Shown here one piece after another: positions 41,421 through 52,353 of a DNA stretch of 64,000 bases. The stretch comes from Branchipolynoe longqiensis. Its lineage: Eukaryota > Annelida > Polychaeta > Phyllodocida > Polynoidae. Where the stretch lies: NCBI GenBank assembly GCA_030323885.1, contig CM059193.1, positions 56,572,749 through 56,636,748 of the forward strand, given 5' to 3'. Under the pieces are notes generated by a model, which made no database searches, was not told where the DNA came from, and worked only from the letters and a program-made list of their open reading frames with translations. Numbering within the stretch: position 1 is the stretch's first letter; each line of letters begins with the position of its first letter. The position numbers were made by a program, and so were the translations under genes.

Positions 41421-41517
41421 ACTTGCATAGTCCGATGGTTTTGAGTTTCTGTCATTTTCTGAGATAAATATATTAGGTTGATCGTTATAAATATAATCTA
41501 TTGTATCTCACTTCAGT
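41421..41517 (+). mobile_element. TTAA-MITE left end
   Basis: ACTTGCATAGTCCGATGG and AGATAAATATATTAGGTTGA. It is cut by the CCCACA array. Confidence 0.75.
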
Positions 41518-42315
41518 CACCCACACCCCCACCCCCACCCCCACCCCCACCCCCACCCCCACCCCCACCCCCACCCACACCCACACCCACACCCACACCC
41601 TACACCCACACCCACAACCCACACCCACACCCACACCTACACCCACACCCACACCCCTTTACACCCACACCCACACCCCCTTACACCCACACCCACACCC
41701 ACACCCACACCCACACCCACACGCACACCCACACCCACACCCACACCCACACCCACACCCACACCCACACCCACACCCACACCCACACCCCACCCACACC
41801 CACACCACACCCACACCCACACCCACACCCACACCCACACCCACACACCCACCCACACCCACACCCACACCCACACCCACACCCACACCCACACCCACAC
41901 CCACACCCACACCCACACCCACACCCACACCCACACCCACACCCACACCCACACCCACACCCACACCTACACCCACACCCACACCACCCACACCCACACC
42001 CACACCCACACCAAACCCACACCCACACCCACACCCACACCCACACCCACACCCACCCACACCCACAACCACACCAACCCACACCCACACCCACACCCAC
42101 ACCACACCCACACCCACACCCACACCCACACCCACACCCACACCCACACCCACACCTACACCCACACCTACACCCATACCCACACCCACACCCACACCCA
42201 CACCCACACCCAAACCCACACCCACACCCACACCCACACCCACACCCACACCTACACCCACACCCACCCACACCCACACCTACACCCACACCTACACCCA
42301 CACCCACCCACACGC
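41518..42315. repeat. CCCACA hexanucleotide microsatellite, ~800 bp
   Basis: About 130 units of CCCACA with rare variants. Long threonine/proline/histidine or valine/tryptophan frames on both strands are artefacts. The G-rich strand is quadruplex-prone. Confidence 0.95.
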
Positions 42316-42450
42316 ATCTACAGCCTAAGATTCTCATTCGGCACATTTTAAACTAAAATCTTGTATTTTATATTAAACTTCTAGCAGTAGATATTTTTAT
42401 GACCACTCAGAGTGGAAGCTTCTCTTGAAAACTGATTAGTGTGGTGATAT

Positions 42451-42556
42451 CAGGGAGCCTAGGTGGTGTAATAGTTAGCACACTGGGCCAGAATGCAAAG
42501 ACACGTGGGTTCGAGTCCCACACTAGGCGCAATATTTCCCATTTTCATCACCCCCA
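42451..42556 (+). repeat. SINE-C
   Basis: GCCTAGGTGGTGTAATAGTT head, GTGGGTTCGAGTCCCAC T-arm and B box, then GCAATATTTCCCATTTTCAT. Cleanest SINE-C copy. Confidence 0.85.
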
Positions 42557-42590
42557 TGCTATATATATATATATGCTGTAGAAGCCATTA

Positions 42591-43022
42591 AGGTATGCAG
42601 GTATAGCAATACCTCAGGGAGTTTGACGCCCCTGCCTTGCAGAGTTGTAAACCACTGCCTTGTGGTACAGGTCCTTGACAGAACCGAAGGCTAAGGGAGC
42701 AAACCCTAAACAGAAAACCATGTCACTTTGGCAGCATTAAGGGCGGTTGATGTATGGAACTCCCAACATCTCCCGACCAGCAACTGCAGGGACAAATAGT
42801 TTTGCGCCTGTCTTGACATGTTCTTGCCGGTATGAAACCTCTATTTGCTCCCCGAGAGAGTGCCGCTGGTAACTTGCAAAAGCCAGCAGCACTTCAACAC
42901 TTTTGCAGGCAGCTTTCATGAAATGTACAACCGCACAAAACACCATTGGAGAGCGGCAGTCAAGTAATGAAAGCAGTCTTTGTCGCATCGCGACCGACAG
43001 CATGATGATGATGATGATGATG
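42591..43022 (+). mobile_element. GAT-element, longest copy (432 bp)
   Basis: AGAAGCCATTA flanks it on both sides (42580-42590, 43023-43033). The 5' end forms AGGTAT/ATACCT. The 3' end is hairpin GTCGC-ATC-GCGAC then (GAT)n. There is no tRNA-like promoter; it may be the 3' end of an RTE-like LINE or an independent SINE. Confidence 0.85.
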
Positions 43023-43301
43023 AGAAGCCATTATACAATTATAATAAGGCGGAAGATCCCATCTACTCCCCAGCCACTAAGCCATTGGCTGGTTTCCTCT
43101 AAAAGCCCAACAAACCAAAAAAATAACTAGCGATAAAAACAATCAGTTTTACAGAGAAGATTCCACTCTGAATGGTCATAAAAAGACATACTGCTATAAG
43201 TTAAATATAAAATAAAAGATTTCAGGTAAAAATGGGTCGAGGATGATTGACAGCACTTCCAACTGATATCCAGGCCGCTACATACAAGGTGGGTGCATTG
43301 C

Positions 43302-43620
43302 TTTTTGTTTGTTTGTTGTTGTATTACGTCCTAGCAACATCTAAGGTCATATCAGGACGGGCACCGACTTGTGACAGTGCACACTGATGGCGACTCTATG
43401 GTGCTGCCCCACTTGGAGACCAAGCCACCAGCAACATGACCTGATATCCCACTCAGTCACATTATCCTGACAATGAGCCAACCAGTCCTTGCCCTATCCT
43501 ATTAATGCCGAGCGTCTGGAAAGGAAGTGACAAGTATCAATTTTTACGTCATTGGTTTGACGGATCCCCTGATCTCCCAAAAATAGAGACGGACACTCAA
43601 ATCCTTCAGCCATCCCGTCT
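43302..43620 (-). repeat. SINE-A, type 1 head
   Basis: T2 tail with CAACAACAAACAAAC, body and worn head. Confidence 0.8.
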
Positions 43621-43892
43621 TTTATGATGCATTGAAATTTTAATAATATGTGTATAACTATGAGTATTTATGTCTTATACAGATCTGGACAAAAATGCTG
43701 ATTCGAGAAGATGTAGAATTAGTTCCATCAGGATTCTTGGCATAGTAGCCGGGCGTGCGCGTGCATAATTGTAAATCATTTAAATTGCAGAGTAAGATTC
43801 CCGGCTTTGTCTGCAAGACGAGAAAGACAATTCGTGAGGTTCTTAAGATCTCTGTGGTTTAAAGATTTGTTTCTGTCTCTATATAAAATATG
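43621..43892. other. No feature recognised
   Basis: No frame or repeat recognised. Confidence 0.45.
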
Positions 43893-44003
43893 TTCGTGAG
43901 GGTGATTAAAATGGGACATGCTGCGACTAGAGCGGGAATCGAACCCACATCTCTCGCATTCCTGCCCATTGTGCTAACCATTACACCACCTAGGCGCCAT
44001 TAT
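43893..44003 (-). repeat. SINE-C
   Basis: The minus strand has GCGCCTAGGTGGTGTAATGG and GTGGGTTCGATTCCC. Confidence 0.8.
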
Positions 44004-44139
44004 GTCAATAAAAAATGTGTAACCACATTATTCCCTTGTATGCATTCCACAATGGTACAGGATAATGGAACAATTGTTTATTGTTATTGCCTAAGTGAAT
44101 CGATTATAAACCAATATACAAAATCACCAATTAATTGAG

Positions 44140-44560
44140 TATTTCAATTGTCAATGTTGCTTGCAACATGGGTAATTGAACAAGGCGGAGTCGAATACTT
44201 ATTCAAACGGCTGCTGGCGCCACCTATACTCGAACCGTAACATTAATATCTACATCAGCGTCTACCATGCCTAGCGGGTCTTTTGGAACTACACCGAGTA
44301 ACCACGCAGAGCTGGCGGATGCGCATATGTAAATTAGATACGACGTCGGCAGCCAAAATCTGTTACAAAGTTATGAAACTTGATACAGTCATGATGTTTC
44401 GGGCTGGCTAAGCTGCTATATAAAGCGAGCAAAAACCCAAACTCGGCCACTACGACTTGCCGGTGGATCACAACGGACATTCTAATCTGCCATCCCGCCC
44501 ACCCCACAATAAGAGACTGGAACTATAGGGTTAAATCATCTTGGGGCCTTCTCTCATTAT
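44140..44560 (+). promoter_or_regulatory. TATA-box promoter candidate, possibly a solo LTR
   Basis: GCTGCTATATAAAGCGAGC (44410-44428) is a strong TATA box. GC-rich sequence continues, with AATAAG about 90 bp downstream as a possible poly(A) signal, an arrangement typical of LTRs. No paired LTR, primer-binding site or coding region is present here. Confidence 0.3.
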
Positions 44561-44767
44561 ACTCAAGCATGTACGATTGTCATTCTAGTTCATTGAAAAA
44601 GTCCAAAATATATACCATTTGTCCGTGTTCGTGTTGTTCAATTATGCAATACTCACATTGTTTTTTATGGGTTGTGGGACATATGTAATGAATTATTATG
44701 TGATATAGATTCATACAGGATTTTAGGTGAAAAATAGAGATTGACATCCAAAAGATGTAGCAGGTCT

Positions 44768-45018
44768 ACCAATGAATTACAAAATTGATACTTGTCGCTT
44801 CTTAGCCTGGCGCTCAGCATTAATAAGACAAGGCAAGGACTGGTTAGCTCAGTGTCAGGATAATGTGACTGAGTGGGATATCGGGTCATGGTGCCAGCGT
44901 CCTGATTTCCTAATGGGGCATCACTATAAAAGTCGCCATGATCGTGCACTGTCACAAGTTGGTACATGTCCTGATATGACCTTAGATGTTGCCAGGACGT
45001 AAAACTCCAACAAACAAC
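44768..45018 (+). repeat. SINE-A, headless
   Basis: Starts within the body (ACCAATGAATTACAAAATTG) and ends with T2. Confidence 0.8.
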
Positions 45019-45163
45019 CTCACAGTCACCCAGCCTCTGGTTGACTGCTGTCATGCCGGCATCAAACCCCTTATCTCTCGAGCGCGGCGTCAGGAAGAAT
45101 AGGCCTTGTCGAGAGTGACGTCACGCATTGGCAATGCCAGACAAAACAGGCCCAACATCTATA

Positions 45164-45677
45164 CAGTATAACCCCGTTAAACCAAGCTCGGTTAAACCAA
45201 ACGATCGGTTAATCCAAACTATTTTCGGCAGCCCTGAAAATACTACCATTTATCATATAAAAAAGTTGGTTAAACCAAAGTTGGTTAATCCAAATTATCG
45301 GTTAATCCAAACAGAATTGTTGGACTCCTGCCCACTTCCGGTACAGTTAAACCAAACTTTCATGTGATTATAAGCTCATCTGAGACCTCACCAACTCTTT
45401 TAAATTATAAATGGTGGTATTTTGCTGGGCCGGCGACAACAGTTTTGATTAACCGATCGTTTGGCTTAGCCAAGCTTGGTTTAATGGGGTTATACTGTAT
45501 ATACATAAAAATCAATAATCAAAGTGTCCACATACATTGTATATTACATTCATAATGCACCTGCGTTTTTGCCAAAGCCAAGTCAATGTTGAAGCCAAAG
45601 CTTGGTTAAACCAATGATCGGTTAATCCAAACAAATTTCTAGGGTCCCTTCAAGTTTGGTCTAACGGGGTTATACTG
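45164..45677. mobile_element. pogo-like composite MITE
   Basis: An inner unit 45164-45497 has ends CAGTATAACCCCGTTAAACC and the complement of CAGTATAACCCCATTAAACC, flanked by TA. A third inverted end closes at 45677 (also followed by TA), so two overlapping elements share the left end. GGTTAAACCAAA/GGTTAATCCAAA motifs recur inside. Confidence 0.75.
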
Positions 45678-45824
45678 TATTGAGCACATCGTTTGTTTTC
45701 CGGGAAAAGCTTGTTGTTGCGAATGACGTCACGAGTCAAACAGTCTATATTTATCACTTTGGTGTAATTGCGACATGCCCGCCCACTGGCTACAGTAATG
45801 GCACCCGATATAAATGTAATATAT

Positions 45825-45951
45825 AAGTATTATGCGAGTATAAAGGCGCAGAAGGGAATTATATTGTTACTCAATGCTGCAGTTCTGCGGCCAGTGACCG
45901 CTAGGTCACAAACCCCCGATAACTAACTATATTATTATATTATCATGAACC
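45825..45951 (+). repeat. TA-associated repeat end
   Basis: GTATTATGCGAGTATAAAGG then GCAGAAGGGAATTATATTG. Confidence 0.6.
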
Positions 45952-46176
45952 AGACCCGATGGCCGAATGAGTTAGAGCGTCCGTCTCCGTTGTTGGTAGA
46001 TCATGGGATCGTGGGTTCGAATCCTGGTCGAATCAAACCAATGACTTATACTTGTTGCTTCCTAGCTTGGCGCTCAGTATTATTAGGATAGGGTAAGGAG
46101 CAGTGGAATGAGGAAGACCAATTGTCCACCATTGAAATTTCCCTTGCTTAAATAACTAATGTACAAAAAAAAAAAA
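45952..46176 (+). repeat. SINE-As, full length with poly(A)
   Basis: Type 1 head (CCCGATGGCCGAATGAGTTA, GGGTTCGAATCC), short body, then T1 and A12. The hairpin has CAAT/ATTG where other copies have CAGT/ACTG, a paired change. Confidence 0.85.
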
Positions 46177-46439
46177 GAAGAAGATTATTACTGTATATTT
46201 GCTGCTGATACCTGCCACCTTCCACACTATGTGACAGGTGGCGCCACCATCGTCTCTAACGGCATGCCCAACTGTTCACTTGCGCCGGGAATTTTTCTTT
46301 ATTAGGCTAAGGCATCTATCTATATTCCCTATGCCAGAGAATATATTTATCGCAACCCACCATCATTTTTTGTCTCTCATTTGTACTGTAGCCGGCCTTT
46401 ATGTATATATATATATATGTGTGTATATATATATATGAA
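46177..46439. repeat. TA-associated repeat with GGTGGCGCCACC palindrome
   Basis: AGGTGGCGCCACC at 46227 and TA tracts at 46402-46436. No gene. Confidence 0.5.
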
Positions 46440-46770
46440 GAATTCAAGCATAACACCACGTAAACACCAATCCACAATCTCTTAAAATTAAAATTAAAGA
46501 TTTTTGCCTGAAAATAATTGTAATTCTCCTTAATTGCACTTTTATTGCGATGACCTTATTATGAAGCAATGAACAAAAAGTCGGAATGTAAAAACCACAA
46601 CTTTTGATGGTTTGATTCCAATGTTTATGTAAATTTGTTTATTGGCATTTACAGGGTTTCGCGCCTGAACTCCCAAAGCTTCCACAAACAAACTTATAAA
46701 TGCAGCAAAATTTACAAAAGCAGCATGATGTGGAACAAGGTACCAGCCAGAATCAAAGTAGCTTCCTTAT
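46440..46770 (+). repeat. Dispersed repeat shared with 54080-54240
   Basis: Matching blocks include ATTGTAATTCTCCTTAATT, GAATGTAAAAACC, CCAATGTTTATGTAAATTTG and GCGCCTGAACTC. Confidence 0.6.
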
Positions 46771-46771
46771 G

Positions 46772-47081
46772 CAGTATAACCCCGTTAAACCAAACTTGAA
46801 GGGACCCTAGAAATTTGTTTGGATTAACCGATCATTGGTTTAACCAAGCTTTGGCTTTGACTTTGACTTTGAGTAAGCGTGTATTCCACGTATAATATAC
46901 AATGTATGTGGACACTTTGATTATTGTTTTTTTATGTATGTACAGTATAACCCCGTTAAACCAAGCTCAGTTAAACCAATCGATCGGGTAATCCAAACTT
47001 TTTCGGCGGCTCGGCAAAATACTACCATTTATCACATACAAAAAAGTCAGATAACCTTATAACCACATGAAAGTTTGGTGC
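46772..47081. mobile_element. pogo-like composite, inverted relative to 45164-45677
   Basis: Ends CAGTATAACCCCGTTAAACC at 46772 and 46943. The spacer ATACAATGTATGTGGACACT is the inverse of that at 45526. It is truncated at 47081 by a SINE-A. Confidence 0.7.
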
Positions 47082-47090
47082 AACATGCTC

Positions 47091-47220
47091 CGCGGCAGCC
47101 TGGTGTCCCAGTGGGGCAGCACTAGAATGTAGCCATGAGTGCGCACTGGTACAAGTCGGTACCAGTCTTGAAATGACTCTAAACTTTGCCAGGATGTAAA
47201 ACTCCAACAACTAACCAAAC
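47091..47220 (+). repeat. 5'-truncated SINE-A with AACATGCTC target duplication
   Basis: 130 bp of SINE-A 3' half between AACATGCTC (47082-47090) and its copy (47221-47229). Confidence 0.85.
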
Positions 47221-47400
47221 AACATGCTCTGTGGGAAAAAGGTCTTATAGTTATGGGCTATTTCCACCACAACCCCGCCCTCTGACGGCCGTGAGGAGAA
47301 CTAATGCTGTGGGTAACAGCTCACTGTGCACCCTGTCCTGTGATAAAAAAGGTCTTATAGTCGCTTTCCACCACCAACCACGGTTCACTGGCCAGAGTTA
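47221..47400. repeat. MS115 units
   Basis: CATGCTCTGTGGGAAAAAGG, GGTCTTATAG, TTTCCACCAC and AGAACTAATGCT. Confidence 0.75.
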
Positions 47401-47412
47401 ACATCATTCTGC

Positions 47413-47763
47413 AGGCCCGGTCACATACACGTTAGTGGACGCAGTTGAACGTAGTGGAGGCTAACCTAGTTGAACGCCGTTGAACGTAGTTGAATATACC
47501 AGTATCTGTGCTTCTCTGGTATGTTCAACTAAGTTCAACTACATACAACTATGTACAACTACATACAACTACGTTGAACTATGTACAACTATGTTCAACT
47601 GCGTTCAACTATGTTCAACTACATTCAACTAGTTCAACTACTTTCAACTACGTTCAACTACGTTCAACTAGTTCAACTACGTTCAACTACGTTCAACTAT
47701 GTTCAACTACATTAGCCTCCACTATGTTCAACTACGTCCACTAACGAGTATGTGACTGGGCCT
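47413..47763. mobile_element. GGTCACATAC element, 351 bp
   Basis: Ends AGGCCCGGTCACATACACG and the complement of AGGCCCAGTCACATACTCG; GTTGAACGTAGTGGAGGCTA is also mirrored. TTCAACTA repeats fill the right half. No target duplication is visible. Confidence 0.75.
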
Positions 47764-47922
47764 TCAAGTAGCTATATTCTCGTTGTGACTCTGATGTAAT
47801 TCATAACGTGAGTCGACGTCAGACCCGTGAGTGAGCAGCGTCAGTATCAGCGTGCTCAACGTGGATACATTCATATTCTCGAAGGCAAAACATTCACACC
47901 ATATTCACAGCACATTCGCTTA

Positions 47923-48602
47923 TGGGGCTGTCACACTACGACGTAACGACGTCAACGTAGGGAGAACGTGAAGAACGTTGAACTTCTCGGCGTAGTATGC
48001 AAATTTGGGCAGAAGTTGAACGTGGATGCAGCGTAGTGGACGAGAGAGTAACGTCGGTAAAGCGTAGTGATACCGTCGTTCGACGAGAGAGGTGAACGTA
48101 ATGACGCTGACGGAACGTTATGAACGTTATTCCATCGTCAGAAGAACGTTACGTGACGTTAGCTACGTCATGAGACGTTGAACGTACGTTGAATGCACGT
48201 TCTCCTGACGTTCTCCTGACGTTCTCCTGACGTTGTCCTGACGTTCCCATTACGCCCCGTGGGCATTTGCACTTGGTTTAATGGGGGTCAACGTAGTGGA
48301 ACGTAGTTGAACGTAGTGAGGAGCGTTGGAATAACGTCCGTTTAACGTCATTGACGTTCGCTGAACGTGAACAGAATGTACGGCGAACGTAAACCCTTAC
48401 GTTCGACCTACGTCGAAACTTTTGAACATGTCCAAAACCTCGACGTATCTCGACGTAACACGACGTAATGTGACGTAGCTCGACGTCACTCTAACGTCAT
48501 TATGACGTCATCATAACGTAATCCAACGTACATCAACGTAATGACGAAATATCACCACGTTAGGCTCACGTTGGCTCATTACGTCGTAGTGTGACAGGGG
48601 TA
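47923..48602. mobile_element. CTGTCAC-clan element, 680 bp
   Basis: TGGGGCTGTCACACTACGAC and the complement of TACCCCTGTCACACTACGAC. Flanks are TTA on the left and TAA on the right. Same length and interior as 3012-3691. Confidence 0.8.
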
Positions 48603-48968
48603 TAACTTTCAAAGAACGTTGGTGCGTGTTACATACGCTACGCGCACGCCAGCTGTTCGTCAACCTCATTGAATACATCAAGACACATTGGACTTATATT
48701 AGACTAACATCAGACACACGTCAGAGACACGTTAGACATACTTCGAGATACGTTAACAGCCCGTTGGCACACAATGCTTCTTTATGCGCATATGAATTGA
48801 CACCACTCGGAGACAATGCATCGCTCAACCCGCCGTGTGCCTAATGGACCCTTTCTAAGTTTACTTCCGGGTAGTTTATGCCCCCCCCCTCCATTTGTAG
48901 TGGTCCGCGCGACTAACAAATCACCATCGAAAATAATTGTCAACTCAATTAAAGAGTAAATGTACAGG
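48603..48968. other. No gene recognised
   Basis: CGTTAGACATAC-like repeats suggest remnants of the neighbouring element type. The frame 48626-48844 shows no domain. Confidence 0.4.
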
Positions 48969-49255
48969 TGTCCTCGATGGCGGAGTGTTTAGATTGTCTG
49001 AATTCTTCCTAGGTTAGACTCTTAATTTGAAGGTTGGTGGTTTGATTCCCCAATACATCACCTCCGCTAATTTGGATTTTCTCCAGTGTGTATAACTTAC
49101 AGCATCATCAAAGGGTAGTTGCTGTCATACCGTGTCTACGTGGTGTGGGAGGTTAAAAATCCCTTCGGTCGGTAAAAGTGCAGGCTCGGGCTTTCTATCG
49201 ACCAACTGTCTTATGGTGAAAACAAGACTATTCAGACCTATCGATGATGAATTAT
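48969..49255 (+). repeat. SINE-B with T3 tail, diverged
   Basis: GTCCTCGATGGCGGAGTG head, body, and AACTGTCTTATGGTG…ACTATTCAGACCTATCGATG tail. Confidence 0.8.
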
Positions 49256-49319
49256 AACTTCCTGGAAATGATACCAATCAGTCTTTTCCGCGGAAAATGC
49301 GCCGACAGATGTTGACACT

Positions 49320-49560
49320 CAGACTAATTCGCGTAATTGCCACTAGATGGAAATCGCCTGTAATAATATCTTTTCCACAGAACAATGCTGGGTAATGAAC
49401 TTCTGGCTGCAACGTTAGTTCTTGTCACTTGGTAGTGGAAATACTCTATAAGACCTATTGCACAGAGCATGCTGCAAAGTGAATTGCAACCCATAAAATG
49501 AATTCGTCCATTGCCATCAGAGGGCATGTTGGTGGTGGAAATCCCTTACTTTACAGAAAG
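49320..49560 (-). repeat. MS115 units, reverse
   Basis: Reverse complements of GATTTCCACCACCAACATGC, TGCCCTCTGATGGC and AAGACCTATTGC-like blocks; about two units. Confidence 0.7.
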
Positions 49561-49627
49561 AATGCACAAAAGCGTGATATGGCACATGTTATTATACAGT
49601 CAGGACCTGTAGGACATGATTCAAATA

Positions 49628-49922
49628 GTTTGTTTTGTTTGTTGTTGTTTTACGTCCTAGCAACATCTAAGGTCATATCAGGATGGGTACTGACTTGTGG
49701 CAGTGCGCACTCATGACGACTTTATAGTGCTGCCCCACTGGGAAATCAGACCACCAGTACCATGACCCAATATCCCACTCAGTCACATTATCCTGACACT
49801 GAGCCAACCAGGCCTTGCCCTGTCCTAATAATGCCAAGCACCAGGCTAGGAAGCAACAAGTATCAATTTTTAAGTCATTGGTTTGACTCGACCAGGGTTC
49901 GAACCCACGGTCTACCAACGTG
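49628..49922 (-). repeat. SINE-A, type 1 head
   Basis: T2 tail, body and the B-box part of the head. Confidence 0.85.
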
Positions 49923-49962
49923 TACATTCAAATAGACAGAATGTACGAAGAGTTGAACGAGA

Positions 49963-50425
49963 GTTTTGCCCCCTAGTAACATCGAAGATGACATACGATT
50001 TTGCATAGTGCTGTCCCACTGCGATGCGGTGCCACCGACACCATGACAATACCCGACTCAGTCAGATTATTTATTTTTGTTGTTGTTGAAGATTTATACT
50101 GCCTATCATGGATAAGCCTGAATAGGCTTGTTTTCACCATTAGACAGTTTGTCTATAGAAAGCCCGAGCCTACACTTTTACCGACCCAAAGGGATTTTTA
50201 ACCTCCCACACCACATAGACATGGTATGAGAGCAACCAGCCTTTGATGTCGCTCTAAGTTATACACAGCGGTGGAAATCCAAATTGGCAGAGATGGTGGC
50301 ACGGGGAATTGAACCACCGACCTTCAGGTTAGGAGTCCGACCTAGAAAAAAGTCAGACACTCTAACCACTCCGCCACAGAGAACAGCACTAAGCCAATCA
50401 ACCAATCCTTGCCCTCTCGTAGATC
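49963..50425 (-). repeat. SINE-A split by a SINE-B
   Basis: Pieces at 49963-50070 and 50386-50425 are continuous once the SINE-B is removed. Confidence 0.65.
50071..50385 (-). repeat. SINE-B with T3 tail
   Basis: Minus-strand head GTTCTCTGTGGCGGAGTGG, B box GGTTCAATTCCCC, body, then T3 with perfect hairpin AAGCCT-ATTC-AGGCTT and a CAACAACAA tail. Confidence 0.85.
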
Positions 50426-50555
50426 CACCAACTCTGGCCTGGAGTTCGGCAAGTCCCAGAGGGCAGTTGAGAACAGGAACAAGTGGAGAAAACAGGTGGC
50501 GCAGTCATCTGTGGCGCCCCAAAGACCCTCGTCGTGAAGAGATTGATAATTGGTT

Positions 50556-50868
50556 TCTTTGATTTTTTTTACATCCTGGTCATATCAGGATAGGTATCGA
50601 CTTGCGACAGTGCACACACATGGCGACTTTTTTAGTGCTGCCAGACTGGGGAAACCAGACCGCCAACACCATGACCTGACATCCCGCTCAGTCACATTAT
50701 CCCGACACTAAGCCAACCAGTCCTTGCCCTATCCTATTAATGCCGACGCCAGGCTAGGAAGCGACAAGTATCAATTTTGTATGTCCTTTTGTTTGACTCG
50801 ACCGGGGATGGTTCTCCCGATTTCCCTGCACATGAGGCCTGCGCTCTACCGATTCGGCCACTGCGGAA
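50556..50868 (-). repeat. SINE-A, type 2 head
   Basis: CAGTGGCCGAATCGGTAGAG head on the minus strand, standard body and tail. Confidence 0.8.
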
Positions 50869-50873
50869 AGGAT

Positions 50874-50912
50874 TGATGATGATGATGATGACAATGATGA
50901 TGATGATGAGCT
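50874..50912. repeat. GAT trinucleotide microsatellite
   Basis: (GAT)n with minor variants; no GAT-element body beside it. Confidence 0.9.
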
Positions 50913-50951
50913 AAAGCGTGCACCAGGCAAGGATGCAACAAGTACAACAAG

Positions 50952-51010
50952 TTGGTTGGTTGTTGAAGTTTTACGTCCTGGCAACATCTCAGGTCATGTC
51001 AGGTCGGGGG
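50952..51010 (-). repeat. Tail-only SINE-A fragment
   Basis: About 59 bp of T2 with GTTGGTTGGTTGTTGAAG; third example of a tail-only copy. No clear target duplication. Confidence 0.7.
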
Positions 51011-51300
51011 CACATTTTTGTGTGTCTAAAATTTGTTTTTGATAAGGCTGTTAAACGTGAACCCCCCCCCACCCCCGAGCGCCCTCAGGATGCGGGGGCT
51101 CTATCGACTATGCTATCCCGTCCGGTGCTCTTTTATGGTGCTGTCACGCTACGACGTAATGGCCAACGTGAGTCCGACGTGGGCGACTTTCGAAAAACCC
51201 GACGTGATATGCAAATACAGGGCCAAGTTGGACGACACCGCGGCGTGGTCGACGTGGGTGTAACGACGGTATAACGTCGTCGGAACGAGAGAGGACATAG

Positions 51301-52353
51301 AAGCACTATTAGTGGTACTAGTAGTACTATTAGTGGTACTAGTAGTAATATTAGTAGTACTAGTAGTACTATTAGTGGTACTAGTAGTACTATTTATGGT
51401 ACTAGTAGTATTATTAGTGGTACTAGTAGTACTATTTGTCATACTAGTATTATTATTAGTGGTACTAGAATTACTAGTTATGGTACTAGTAGTACTATTA
51501 GTGGTACTAGTAGTACTATTAGTGGTACTAGTAGTACTATTTGTGGTACTAGTAATACTATTAGTGGTACTAGTAGTACTATTTGTGGTACTAGTAGTAC
51601 TATTAGTGGTACTAGTAGTACTATTAGTGGTACTAGTAGTAATATTAGTGGTACTAGGAAAAATAGTACTATTTGTGGTACTAGTAGCACTTGTAATACT
51701 AGTAGCACTTGTAATAGCAGTAGTAGTGGCACTAGTAGCACAATCAACCAACAACCAACCAACAACCAACCAACAACTATTTGTGGTACTCGTAGCACTT
51801 GTAATCCTAGTAGCACTAGTAGTAGTAGTGGCACTAGTAGCACTGGTAGTACTTGTAGCACTAGTAGTGTTATTGGTATCACTAGTAGAACTAGTAGTAA
51901 CACTAATATCACTAGTAGTACTAGTAGCACTAGTAGCACTATTAGTGGTACTAGTAGTACTATTAGTGGTACTAGTAGTACTATTTGTGGTACTAGTAGT
52001 ACTATTAGTGGTACTAGTAGTACTATTAGTGGTACTAGTAGCACTATTAGTGGTACTAGTAGCACTATTGGTGGTACTAGTAGTAATATTAGTGGTACTA
52101 GTAGTACTATTAGTGGTACTAGTAGTACTATTAGTGGTACTAGTAGTACTATTAGTGGTACTAGGAAAAGTAGTACTATTTGTGGTACTAGTAGCACTTG
52201 TAATACTAGTAGCACTTGTAATAGTAGTAGTAGTGGCACTAGTAGCACTGATAGAACTAGTAGCACTAGAACTGTTATTGGTATCACTAGTAGAACTAGT
52301 AGTAGCACTAGTATCACTAGTAGTACTAGTAGCACTAGTAGCACTAGTAGTAC
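51301..52353. repeat. ACTAGTAGTACTATTAGTGGT minisatellite
   Basis: About 1 kb of units of 18-21 bp built on ACTAGTAGT and TATTAGTGGT. A (CCAACCAACAA)n spacer lies at 51744-51778. Long open frames on both strands (leucine/valine or threonine/serine rich) are artefacts of the 3-bp periodicity. Confidence 0.9.

Larger units (their letters stand above)
42320..43245. mobile_element. Inverted-repeat element carrying SINE-C and a GAT-element
   Basis: The left arm (about 42345-42440; TTTATGACCACTCAGAGTGG) is the inverse of the right arm (43142-43240; CCACTCTGAATGGTCATAAA). Arms of ~95 bp enclose a SINE-C, a TA tract and a GAT-element. The left arm abuts the CCCACA array. Confidence 0.65.

Noticed and set aside
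41478..42356. Several long reading frames (up to 292 codons) on both strands
   Set aside because: They are translations of the CCCACA hexanucleotide and carry no other sequence.
42451..42556. Functional tRNA-Glu-like gene
   Set aside because: A and B boxes and the T-arm are present, but the acceptor stem is not closed and it belongs to the dispersed SINE-C family.
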